A DNA stretch of 64,000 nucleotides from a virus, in the IMG/VR virus record IMGVR_UViG_3300044695_002580, positions 32,882-96,881 of that record, one strand, 5' to 3'. Under the pieces are notes generated by a model. It was not told the origin of the DNA and ran no database searches. It saw only the letters and a list, made by a program, of their open reading frames with translations. Of the stretch, positions 57,657 through 64,000 are shown piece after piece; the first letter of the stretch is position 1, and each line of letters begins with the position of its first letter. The position numbers and the translations under genes were made by a program.

Positions 57657-59243
57657 TTACCTGCTGAAGAACGGGGACGTAGAAACCTCTACCGAAGGCA
57701 TTGTCATGTCTAAGGTTAGAGCGCAGGCTATTGCCAAAGAGTCTGCATAGTCATCATGAGCATGGGCCTCGTCTGGAGCATGGGCTAAGAAGTTAGGTCC
57801 AGTGAACTTGGTCTCCAAATCCACCATTTGTTGGTAAAAACGTTTCCATCTACGCAACTGGCGAGTCTTAGCATGGGCAGGCCAACCGACCATACGACGG
57901 TCAATGAGGGCCTTGAGGTGTTTCCAACGCTTTGATTGCTCTGGCTGGCTACTGCCTATGGAATGTACTTCTGCTCTTGGGATGAGGAGTCGGAGTCTTT
58001 GTGCAACCGCATCACCCACGCCGTTAGCGTCAACCCCAACAGCAAGTACGTCGTAACTAGATAAGAAGTTAACGATTTGAAAATATTGGTCTTCCCAGTC
58101 ATCACCTTGTAGCTCCAGCCAATCTAGGACACGATGGTCAAAGTAACCAAACTCATCTGGACGGTCCCAGTCTACCCAGACTACTGTTACAACTGTAGAG
58201 TCTAACTTACGTGCAGGGTCAATACCAACTACCACAGGGGAACGGTGCCATGCCTTTACAACTTGTTGAGAGGTATCTCCAAGCTCATCCATGATGGCTG
58301 AGGTTACAAACATACCTCTTTCCAACAGCCACTTACAGCAGTATGACATCTGAAATTCATCGGAGTCTTCACCAATACGCAGTTTTTCTTTTTTGATGAA
58401 CTTCTCGTAGTTAGCATTGCACTTGGATACGTCGCGGTAGTCCCACTCAAAGTGATTCTGTCTACGCCCTCTTCCCGTCTGTCTACGCTTGTTGATTTGG
58501 ATAGAGCGATAGAAGTTGTTTTTGTGCGTAGTAGGTGTGCCTGTCTTAACCATTGTGCCTGAGTAGTACGCAAGCATAGGAGAGATAGACTTGGTAACAA
58601 CAAAGTCATCTGCTTCTTGACACTCGTCAATAACAATGAGGTGGAAGGATTTAGATTCAATCTTTGCACGTGGGTTAGCGGTCATCATCATAAGGCTACT
58701 GCCTGAGTTTTTTAATTTAATCTGTCGTGTAACCCCAGGCACTTTGCCTAGGCTATCGTCAATCTCAGGGTCGCCAAGAATCTCTTGTGCACGTTCACTA
58801 GTAAGCCTATTAACAGTACGACCAAAGAGTGTTTCTACCTGACCTTCAACTGGTGCAAACATACCAATCCAAACACCATTTGAGAACTTACCAAGAAGGT
58901 CTGGATACATCTTTGCAAGGCGTGGCAGAAGCACCATTAGCGTTGCTACGGTATTAGCAATTGTTTCAGACTTACCTGACTGACGTGCAGCTAACGCAGT
59001 AATTTCTTCACCATCATTAATCAGTACAGATTCAATAATGCGACGTGCAAGCGGCATCTGATAAGGGTGTAGCTCATGCCCAACTAGGGCGTTCATAAAC
59101 TCAATGCAACGGTCTATTAGTTTTTTTACAAACTCTTTAGACAGCTCATCTAGTTCCAGCTCCTCATCTTCGGGAATCTCTTCCTCTGGAGTCTCGGGTA
59201 GGAACTCGTCGTCATCTTCTTCTAACACAATGTTGTTGTCCAT
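57657..59243 (-). CDS. terL: large terminase subunit (TerL)
   Basis: A 528-residue packaging motor. After an acidic start comes the adenine-binding Gln region (HPYQMPLARRIIES), then Walker A ALAARQSGKSE (83-93), Walker B FHLIVIDECQEAD, and the coupling motif region TPTTH. The nuclease has VVGIDPARKLDST (first Asp), LAVGVDANGVGDAVAQ (second Asp) and HDDYADSLAIA (third Asp). It cuts concatemers and pumps DNA through the portal. No separate small terminase is identified. Confidence 0.95.
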   Translation of the reverse strand: MDNNIVLEEDDDEFLPETPEEEIPEDEELELDELSKEFVKKLIDRCIEFMNALVGHELHPYQMPLARRIIESVLINDGEEITALAARQSGKSETIANTVATLMVLLPRLAKMYPDLLGKFSNGVWIGMFAPVEGQVETLFGRTVNRLTSERAQEILGDPEIDDSLGKVPGVTRQIKLKNSGSSLMMMTANPRAKIESKSFHLIVIDECQEADDFVVTKSISPMLAYYSGTMVKTGTPTTHKNNFYRSIQINKRRQTGRGRRQNHFEWDYRDVSKCNANYEKFIKKEKLRIGEDSDEFQMSYCCKWLLERGMFVTSAIMDELGDTSQQVVKAWHRSPVVVGIDPARKLDSTVVTVVWVDWDRPDEFGYFDHRVLDWLELQGDDWEDQYFQIVNFLSSYDVLAVGVDANGVGDAVAQRLRLLIPRAEVHSIGSSQPEQSKRWKHLKALIDRRMVGWPAHAKTRQLRRWKRFYQQMVDLETKFTGPNFLAHAPDEAHAHDDYADSLAIACALTLDMTMPSVEVSTSPFFSR

Positions 59244-59263
59244 AATAACCTTAGTCTAGAGTA

Positions 59264-59295
59264 AAACAAAAACCCTGTGCTGGTAAGCACAGGGT
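59264..59295 (-). terminator. strong terminator upstream of terL
   Basis: ACCCTGTGC (59272-59280) and GCACAGGGT (59287-59295) form a 9-bp stem with a TGGTAA loop. On the minus strand it is followed by TTTTGTTTTACT. It closes the 59.3-60.9 kb group, so terL needs its own promoter or read-through. Confidence 0.88.
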
Positions 59296-59342
59296 CTTCG
59301 CACCATCACACGGAAGTAGAAGAGAGAGGTGACATTAGTGTA

Positions 59343-59588
59343 TCAGTTGGTCATGCGGGAGTGCAACTCCGCAACCACGGCGTGCAGAGCCTCGGCGCCC
59401 TTTACAGCCTCATCTAGATAGATTGGGTCTCTAGATTTTGCGTACTTTGATAGGCACTTGCCTATCTCTGTTAAAGCTTGTTCTGACCAGTTTTCAAGTT
59501 CCCCAGTTGGGATTCTTGATACCCGTCTTGCCACCTTCTCTGGGAAGGGCTTAGTCCACGCGGCCTTCTTCTTAAAAAAACTCATCAT
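59343..59588 (-). CDS. small helical protein, 81 aa
   Basis: Begins MMSFFKKKAAW and continues in helices (LENWSEQALTEIGKCLSKYA, DEAVKGAEALHAVVAELHSR). Starts at two ATGs nine to twelve bases after GAGG, overlapping the previous gene by 17 bases. Could be a small packaging or assembly protein next to terL, by location only. Confidence 0.65.
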   Translation of the reverse strand: MMSFFKKKAAWTKPFPEKVARRVSRIPTGELENWSEQALTEIGKCLSKYAKSRDPIYLDEAVKGAEALHAVVAELHSRMTN

Positions 59589-59862
59589 ATTTACCATCCT
59601 CTGGAACCCAGGCTTTTCTTCCCTTCATAGCTCCCAAGACTATCCTATCGATAGCCTCGTCGTCATCAGGGGATATTAACGGCTTCTTGTAAAAAACGCC
59701 AACATAGTAGCCAGGTTCAGTAAAGGGAAGCCTAAAGACTAAGCACTTACCTTTTCTAAACGGGTAATCAGTTTCTTGGGTAGAGCCAACCTCTACTACA
59801 GGCAATAGTTTTTTATGCCAGTATCGTAGTTTTCCGCCGTATAGTGGTCCGATAGTTTGCAT
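59572..59862 (-). CDS. hypothetical protein, 96 aa
   Basis: A small mixed-fold protein with GPLYGGKLRYWHKKLLPVVE and FTEPGYYVGVFYKKP; many aromatic and basic residues, acidic end. No family recognised. TAATG overlap with the KTSC-like gene. Confidence 0.65.
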   Translation of the reverse strand: MQTIGPLYGGKLRYWHKKLLPVVEVGSTQETDYPFRKGKCLVFRLPFTEPGYYVGVFYKKPLISPDDDEAIDRIVLGAMKGRKAWVPEDGKYDEFF

Positions 59863-60365
59863 TAGTTGCCTTGTTGTCGTCTTTCGTCTAAGCCTTCTTC
59901 TAATATTAAAGTCTGCTGAAGTCTAGCAGAAGACTCCGCAGCGTACTCAAACCTTGTTCTTTGTTCTTCTGTCATCTCTAACGGGTCAGCTGGTCCCATA
60001 GTAGGCCACCTATCTAGACCACTAGATGCTAGATACTTACCAGTAGAATCTGTGTTCTTTAAGTTTTCAAAGTGAGAGACAGGGCAGTCCTCGTATTCCC
60101 ACCATGCGCCGTCCCTAAATACAACATATAAAGAACGCTTATCAAAATCATAAGCAATTGCTTTTGCTCTTGGACGTATTGGGTTTGTAGTATTAGCAGC
60201 TAACTGCTTAAAACCTTCGGATGGAACAGCGACCTGAAATCTTTGGTCTACTGGGGTATCTACGCCAATCTTGTCAGCCATGCCTTGGGCAAGGTTTAGT
60301 ATTCGATTAGATTGCTCTTCTCGGTTTTCAAAGTACCTATCGTAGTTATTTTTCTTTTTAGCCAC
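59862..60365 (-). CDS. KTSC-domain-like protein, 167 aa
   Basis: Residues about 70-130 (AIAYDFDKRSLYVVFRDGAWWEYEDCP then SHFENL and STGKYLASSG, in part) match the KTSC fold, whose name comes from a conserved Lys-Thr-Ser-Cys patch; the strand with Y-D-x(n)-L-x-V-x-F-x-x-G is clear, although the name-giving residues are only partly kept. Function of KTSC is not known. GTG start with GAGGAC upstream. Confidence 0.72.
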   Translation of the reverse strand: MAKKKNNYDRYFENREEQSNRILNLAQGMADKIGVDTPVDQRFQVAVPSEGFKQLAANTTNPIRPRAKAIAYDFDKRSLYVVFRDGAWWEYEDCPVSHFENLKNTDSTGKYLASSGLDRWPTMGPADPLEMTEEQRTRFEYAAESSARLQQTLILEEGLDERRQQGN

Positions 60366-60624
60366 AGATATGGTCCTCAGTTTCAGACTCTTTAACTCTT
60401 ACCAGACAACGGGCACAGCGAAGGTACTTCTCTGGTTTAAAGTTGTTCTGTGCGGTAGCGCCAGGCTCAAACTCTACTGCCTCGGATGCGCTAACAATTT
60501 CAGGTTCAGCGAACATCTCATCAGGAAACGGCCCCCTAGGGGCAGTCACCTTTTTAGGAACTGGGTGTGTTTGAACGGCCTGTCGTCTATCTACGCGTAC
60601 TGCGAAGATTGGCTCATCAAACAT
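60358..60624 (-). CDS. zinc-finger-like protein, 88 aa
   Basis: Disordered Pro/Glu-rich stretch, then a C-terminal CARCLVRVKESETEDHIC that looks like a Cys-x2-Cys...His-x-Cys knuckle. Overlaps the KTSC gene by eight bases. Likely part of the same early-late regulated group. No clear role. Confidence 0.68.
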   Translation of the reverse strand: MFDEPIFAVRVDRRQAVQTHPVPKKVTAPRGPFPDEMFAEPEIVSASEAVEFEPGATAQNNFKPEKYLRCARCLVRVKESETEDHICG

Positions 60625-60863
60625 TACTCGGCCTTAGGTTCCTCTACAGGCTCTTCTTCTTTTACAGGTTCTTCTTCTTTTGTAGCCTTCTTCTTAGATG
60701 GCTTCTCTTCAATAAATTCTACGAGCGGGAAATGGCCGCTATCAGCACGTTCTTGTAACCAGTGTGGTAAACAAGGTGCACAGTAATTAACTGGGTTTAC
60801 TCCAGGGTCTGCACATGTATACAGAGCGTCTTTATCACAGTTATCGCACTTTACTTTTGCCAT
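60624..60863 (-). CDS. zinc-binding protein with acidic tail, 79 aa
   Basis: VKCDNCDKDALYTCADPG and NYCAPCLPHWL hold five Cys that can bind zinc, a B-box-like knuckle common in actinophages. The C-terminal 28 residues are a Lys/Glu repeat (EEPVKEEEPVEEP). GGAGG ribosome-binding site. Possibly interacts with host or phage proteins through the tail. Confidence 0.74.
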   Translation of the reverse strand: MAKVKCDNCDKDALYTCADPGVNPVNYCAPCLPHWLQERADSGHFPLVEFIEEKPSKKKATKEEEPVKEEEPVEEPKAE

Positions 60864-60882
60864 CAGGTCCTCCTAGTAATAA

Positions 60883-60908
60883 TGGGAGGGCAGTTGCCTG
60901 CCCTCCCA
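60883..60908 (-). terminator. hairpin terminator after the holin-like gene
   Basis: TGGGAGGGCAG (60883-60893) and CTGCCCTCCCA (60898-60908) form a perfect 11-bp stem with a TTGC loop, six bases after the stop of the 64-residue gene. The T tract is weak (ATTATTA). Confidence 0.8.
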
Positions 60909-60913
60909 CTAGT

Positions 60914-61108
60914 TTACTTGGAAGCTCCGATTCCGTAAGCCTTATCCTTAGGATTTAAGGCCTTGGCTAGAGGACCGACTAGACCAGCAACAAACGCGTT
61001 AACGAGTACTGATGGGTCTGTCTGACCTGCCATATAGAGTGCTACAACGGAAGCGAGCGCTGCGCGGATATATGACCCTGCAGCTGCTACTAATTGTTCC
61101 TTGTTCAT
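60914..61108 (-). CDS. holin-like small membrane protein, 64 aa
   Basis: Two hydrophobic segments (about residues 14-28 and 35-50) with polar ends and a short turn. It sits close to the lysin and a second membrane protein, a position and size common for phage holins or holin partners. AAAGGAG ribosome-binding site. The function is inferred from topology and location. Confidence 0.7.
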   Translation of the reverse strand: MNKEQLVAAAGSYIRAALASVVALYMAGQTDPSVLVNAFVAGLVGPLAKALNPKDKAYGIGASK

Positions 61109-61150
61109 CTTGCTCCTTTTACCCCTTGTGATAGTGGGGGTAGGAAAATA

Positions 61151-61402
61151 CTACTCGTTCTTTCCAATTTCCGCTAGGTGCTGGGTAAACTGACCTTCCA
61201 GCTTAGCGACGCTAATACGCAGCTCGGTTATTTCTGAGTGGATTTGGTTAACGGTATCTTTCATCGAACCGCCACCGTTCGGCTTCAGTTCGTGAACAAA
61301 ATTCTTTAGGTATGATTTGAGTACCCATGAAGTTGCTGCGATGATAGCAGCTCCGAAAGCTGCAAATCCTGAGAGGACCCCAGCCCATTCAACTAATGAC
61401 AT
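61151..61402 (-). CDS. membrane protein with coiled-coil tail, 83 aa
   Basis: One transmembrane helix (residues about 8-30, GVLSGFAAFGAAIIAATSWVL) followed by a linker and a coiled coil (VNQIHSEITELRISVAKLEGQF). Similar proteins accompany lysis genes in actinophages. A strong promoter candidate lies just upstream (61419-61454), and AAAGGATG precedes the ATG. It might be the holin, an antiholin or a second lysis protein. Confidence 0.72.
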   Translation of the reverse strand: MSLVEWAGVLSGFAAFGAAIIAATSWVLKSYLKNFVHELKPNGGGSMKDTVNQIHSEITELRISVAKLEGQFTQHLAEIGKNE

Positions 61403-61418
61403 AACACATCCTTTTTCT

Positions 61419-61454
61419 AATATAGAATATAGGTGTGTGTTGTCCGATACGCAA
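61419..61454 (-). promoter_or_regulatory. sigma70-like promoter for minus-strand lysis genes
   Basis: On the minus strand, -35 TTGCGT (61454-61449), a 17-base spacer and -10 TATATT (61431-61426); a second TATATT follows seven bases later. The start of transcription would fall near 61419. It points into the 83-residue gene. Confidence 0.65.
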
Positions 61455-61473
61455 ATAAAATGCGGAAATACGT

Positions 61474-61516
61474 ACATATATTAAATATGTAAATATGTTA
61501 TTTGTCTCAGTATAAA
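61474..61516 (+). promoter_or_regulatory. AT-rich divergent region with plus-strand -10 candidate
   Basis: ACATAT (61474-61479) and ATATGT (61485-61490) are inverted, with ATATGT again at 61493-61498; an operator-like cluster. TATAAA at 61511-61516 could be the -10 of the plus-strand lysin promoter, but no good -35 lies at 17 bases. TTGACT downstream at about 61535 has no matching -10. Confidence 0.4.
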
Positions 61517-61572
61517 AAATATATCTACTTCGGCTTGACTCCCGCTGTAACACTGTGGCACTCTAGTTCTTG

Positions 61573-61597
61573 AAAGGCTCCAGTAATGGAGCCTTTT
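61573..61597 (+). terminator. hairpin with T tract in the lysin leader
   Basis: AAAGGCTCCA (61573-61582) and TGGAGCCTTT (61587-61596) make a 10-bp stem with a GTAA loop, followed by TTGC on the plus strand. It lies 22 bases before the lysin ATG. It might be an attenuator of the lysin leader or guard against read-through. Confidence 0.55.
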
Positions 61598-61618
61598 GCT
61601 ACTGAGAGGAGCAATTAA

Positions 61619-62164
61619 ATGCTTAATATCAGAAAAGATACGATGGATAAGGTGGCTGTATTTGCAATGTACACGCTGTTGATAGGAGGACTCCCGCACG
61701 CAATTGCTAACGCAAATGAAGCGGGTGGGACGCCTGAGACAGCTGTGACAGTACAAGTAGATACTGTGGACCCACTTGACCAATACAGAGGAGCAAAAAA
61801 ACTGTCAGATACAGAATTAGTTGAACTGCTTAGCGCGGTTGGTTTTGAGGGAAAAGCTCTCAAGGTCGCCTACGCGGTTGCTAAGAAAGAGTCTAACGGT
61901 CGCCCTTTAGCCCATAACGGAGACGTTTCTACAGGAGACAACTCCTACGGGATGTTCCAGATTAATATGCTGGGAAGTCTCGGAGAAGATAGACGGGAGA
62001 AATTTGACCTCAAAACTAATAAAGACCTCTTTGAGCCCGTGACTAACGCACAAATTGCGTATCACATGTCAAACGGTGGAAAAGACTGGTCTGCCTGGAA
62101 AGTATACCCAGGCCAGAAAAATGGAGAAAGATACGAGAGCTTCCTAAGGGAGTTCCCAAACTAA
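61619..62164 (+). CDS. exported lytic transglycosylase (lysin), SLT domain
   Basis: The only plus-strand gene, 181 residues. An N-terminal signal peptide is likely: basic start, hydrophobic VAVFAMYTLLIGGL, then AIANA-N as cleavage site. The SLT domain covers residues about 60-165 with the catalytic Glu in AVAKKESNGRP and SYGMFQINMLG, closely related to the tape-measure SLT domain. It cuts peptidoglycan glycan chains. Strong AGGAG ribosome-binding site. Hairpins lie on both sides (61573-61597 and 62180-62212). A signal peptide means export by the host Sec system, less common for endolysins; a moron-type or accessory role is possible. Confidence 0.85.
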   Translation: MLNIRKDTMDKVAVFAMYTLLIGGLPHAIANANEAGGTPETAVTVQVDTVDPLDQYRGAKKLSDTELVELLSAVGFEGKALKVAYAVAKKESNGRPLAHNGDVSTGDNSYGMFQINMLGSLGEDRREKFDLKTNKDLFEPVTNAQIAYHMSNGGKDWSAWKVYPGQKNGERYESFLREFPN

Positions 62165-62179
62165 TAAACCTTTAACATA

Positions 62180-62212
62180 AAAAAGCCCCCAGCCAATGGC
62201 TGGGGGCTTTTT
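62180..62212. terminator. bidirectional terminator between convergent genes
   Basis: AAAAAGCCCCCAGCC (62180-62194) and GGCTGGGGGCTTTTT (62198-62212) form a 15-bp stem with a three-base loop and T tracts on both strands. It separates the plus-strand lysin from the convergent minus-strand gene at 62225-63154. Confidence 0.95.
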
Positions 62213-62224
62213 GCTTGGGGGAGC

Positions 62225-63154
62225 TTAAGAAGCTGCTGCCCAAGGGGTGATTGTAATTGTTGCTGTTGTAGCGATTGAAGATGCTCCAGCTGCTGTGCTC
62301 TGAGCCTTGATTGTTCCAGCAACTGCCACAACTGCTCCAGTAAGGCCTGTAAGAGCCAATACTGTGGTTGCTGTGGTTGTAACTGTGAATGTGTTGTCTG
62401 TAAGGCGTGTGACTGTGTATGTGCCGTTAACAGAGGCGTCAACAGATGAAAGGGTAACGCGGTTACCTGTAACAAATCCATGTGATGCGTCTGTAATTGT
62501 TGTAACGCCTGAGCCTGCTGTACGTGAAGCTGCTGTAACAACTCCAGCTGCGTTTGTAGCTGCTGTAGCTGTTGTAATGTTAGCCAACTCGTAGCCTGCA
62601 TCCTGTAGGGCATCAAGTGCCAACGCTGTGGTTAGACCAAGAACGTTAGGAACGATGATGTTTCCGCTGCCTGCTCCGTCGTACGCAGTTACTGCGTTTG
62701 TAGCCTCAACGCGACCACGTTGACCTGTGATAAGGCCACCATTAGCTGCGTTTGTAACAGTGAACTGCTGCTGGTTAGCAGAGGCTACTGTTGCGCTTGT
62801 TAGGTTGTAAGAACCTACTGAAAGACCTGTAATGTTTACAACATCTCCTGGTGAGAGGAAATTAAAAGACTTGTAAGTTACAGTTGTGCCGTTACCTGAA
62901 GCCTCAGTAACGATAAAGTTACCAATAGCTGGGGTGTAAGCAGGGTATCCTGCCCAACCTGATTCTACGTTTACGTGGTTATCAAGTGCTGGGTTAAGAC
63001 GAGCGCTGGCTACCTTAGTGGTCTGTGACCAACCGTAGTCGCCTGTAGAGCCGCCTGTGTTTGTAACTGTGGCCGCACGGTCGTCGTTTGGATGCATAGG
63101 GACGTTACCCCATACAAAATCGACCGCCTGTCGACCTGAAGAGTCTACTGACAT
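62225..63154 (-). CDS. PASTA-domain virion-type protein, 309 aa
   Basis: The start VDFVWGNVPMHPNDDR resembles a virion-associated N terminus of actinophages. Residues about 166-200 (NIIVPNVLGLTTALALDALQDAGYEL, in part) match a PASTA domain, which in host kinases and PBPs binds peptidoglycan. Two recurring beta modules flank it (FLSPGDVVNITGLSVGSYN at 99-117 and GFVTGNRVTLSSVDASVNG at 226-244). Possibly a capsid or tail decoration that binds the cell wall. AGG ribosome-binding site. Confidence 0.8.
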   Translation of the reverse strand: MSVDSSGRQAVDFVWGNVPMHPNDDRAATVTNTGGSTGDYGWSQTTKVASARLNPALDNHVNVESGWAGYPAYTPAIGNFIVTEASGNGTTVTYKSFNFLSPGDVVNITGLSVGSYNLTSATVASANQQQFTVTNAANGGLITGQRGRVEATNAVTAYDGAGSGNIIVPNVLGLTTALALDALQDAGYELANITTATAATNAAGVVTAASRTAGSGVTTITDASHGFVTGNRVTLSSVDASVNGTYTVTRLTDNTFTVTTTATTVLALTGLTGAVVAVAGTIKAQSTAAGASSIATTATITITPWAAAS

Positions 63155-63270
63155 TTTGTACCTATTCTCTAGAGTGGTATGTGACGCCTGATATCGGGGG
63201 CGCTGGTACTAGTATCTAAGAGAACGGGATGCCTGTCAGGCTGAATATCCAGAGTTATTCTGTACTGACG

Positions 63271-64000
63271 TTACTTGTACACGTTCTTTACAAAATCTTT
63301 ATCATCAAAATTTAAACCCATCTCTTTTTGTAACTTGGCAAAGCCCTCCATGTGGTCCTGTATGCCGTATACCCCAAGGTCCTCGCCACGGAATAGCTGA
63401 GCTAACCTAACTCTTGACTGAGCATCTCTAACACCCCACAGCTGATTATCAATCCAGTGAAAGTTTCTTCGACCGTTATCTCTATCAAAGTTAGTCCACA
63501 GTACGTTTACTGGTGGGGCTATCAAGGTAACCCCGTTGAGGATTAGTCGGATTCCTAAACTGATTTCCTCTCCCAAAAAATAAATATAGGGGTCATAGGG
63601 AGCTCTCATAAAAGCCTCAGAACTTCCAAAAGCAAAATTAGCGCAGAAAGCATACGCCTTATCACCATTGACTTTATCCTCTAGAGGTTCCCACTCAAGT
63701 AGATATAGCTGCTCTGCCTCTCTCCATATGGGCCCTGCTTTATAAAAATCTTCATCTGTTGAAAACTTCTCTACACCACCGTTATCCCAATCAAACGTGA
63801 ATCCGTGAGGGTACTTAGTGAGTATAAGAAGGTCTCCCCATACGCATGAAAGCCTGTTGTAGGTGTCTATTAAGGTTTCGTCCCACCCATCCGCAACCCT
63901 GGAGTGAGAATCAGTGTGTAGAAAGTACTTGTATTGTTTAGAAAGCAACGAGTTTGCCAAATGACGGCCAGAACAAGCACCGTCAGCCAATCTATAGTCT
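63271..64000 (-). CDS. GlcNAc-transferase-like glycosyltransferase (5' truncated)
   Basis: Runs off the right edge: the frame stays open upstream of the TTG at 63990. Visible are YKYFLHTDSHSRVADGWDETL (donor-binding Asp region, in part) and FLGEEISLGIRLILNGVTLIAPP, which match the GlcNAc-transferase family (pfam11397-like, Skp1-type). Those enzymes attach GlcNAc to hydroxyproline or other acceptors. In this phage the target may be a virion or cell-wall component. The N-terminal part is missing, so start and first residues are unknown. Confidence 0.82.
   Translation of the reverse strand, partial: DYRLADGACSGRHLANSLLSKQYKYFLHTDSHSRVADGWDETLIDTYNRLSCVWGDLLILTKYPHGFTFDWDNGGVEKFSTDEDFYKAGPIWREAEQLYLLEWEPLEDKVNGDKAYAFCANFAFGSSEAFMRAPYDPYIYFLGEEISLGIRLILNGVTLIAPPVNVLWTNFDRDNGRRNFHWIDNQLWGVRDAQSRVRLAQLFRGEDLGVYGIQDHMEGFAKLQKEMGLNFDDKDFVKNVYK

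Noticed and set aside
62161-62616. Minus-strand Leu/Gln-rich frame of 151 codons
   Set aside because: Another frame of the PASTA-domain gene; low complexity from repeated Ala/Thr codons.
1-64000. Temperate phage or prophage
   Set aside because: No integrase, attachment site or repressor was recognised in this window; this does not exclude such genes outside it.

Overview
The window is a tailed-phage genome segment. It carries large terminase, portal, scaffold and major capsid genes, a contractile tail (sheath, tube, tape measure, gp25-like and J-like baseplate proteins) and a nearly complete replication set. A WhiB-family regulator, many small zinc-ribbon proteins and a PASTA-domain virion protein point to an actinobacterial host. 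Base composition is moderate rather than high G+C, which suggests a low-to-mid G+C actinomycete such as a planktonic lineage; that last step is inference. No integrase, repressor/excisionase pair, reverse transcriptase or CRISPR array was seen. Both ends cut through genes, so this is part of a larger genome. || Every gene but one is on the minus strand, so the transcription order runs from 64 kb down to 1. From right to left: a truncated glycosyltransferase and a PASTA-domain virion protein (62.2-64 kb); a divergent lysis region with two small membrane proteins and the only plus-strand gene, an exported lytic transglycosylase (60.9-62.2 kb); small zinc-binding and KTSC proteins (59.3-60.9 kb); the head module of terminase, portal, scaffold, capsid and connector (51.5-59.2 kb); a fibre module with a 934-residue collagen-like Gly-Pro-Thr protein, a 1096-residue beta-rich protein and a 1221-residue glycine-rich adhesin (39.9-51.5 kb); a GT2-TPR glycosyltransferase, more virion proteins and a cassette of tiny lysine-rich proteins (36.3-39.8 kb); and the tail and baseplate module (21.2-36.1 kb). 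|| The left third is replication, recombination and regulation: a putative initiator with possible origin structures inside its gene, an AAA+ helicase loader, a SWIM protein, a DnaB-type helicase, primase, dNMP kinase, an SNF2-type helicase, three tRNA genes (Asn-GTT, Gly-GCC, Gln-CTG), an RHH protein, a MerR-like protein, a possible ssDNA-binding protein, a family A DNA polymerase with 3'-5' exonuclease, RecA, two Holliday-junction-type nucleases, a Cas4/RecB-like nuclease, WhiB, an FmdB-like zinc ribbon, a SpoVS-like protein, Hsp20 and a metallophosphoesterase. Genes are tightly packed, with many ATGA or TAATG stop-start overlaps. Hairpin terminators divide the minus strand into operons, and several leader genes have their Shine-Dalgarno inside a short inverted repeat. 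|| Most notable signals: (1) the tail assembly chaperone gene ends in UUU-CGU beside a 54-codon open frame with no ATG, GTG or TTG codon upstream of its conserved part, predicting a +1 (or -2) programmed frameshift; (2) a SpoVS homologue together with WhiB; (3) a paired-hairpin and direct-repeat cluster inside the putative initiator gene; (4) one recurring beta module spread through at least four virion proteins; (5) an insulated, divergent, signal-peptide transglycosylase paralogous to the tape-measure lytic domain; (6) glycosyltransferases encoded near a collagen-like fibre; (7) a cassette of tiny Lys-rich proteins with duplicated Cys motifs and an EF-hand loop.
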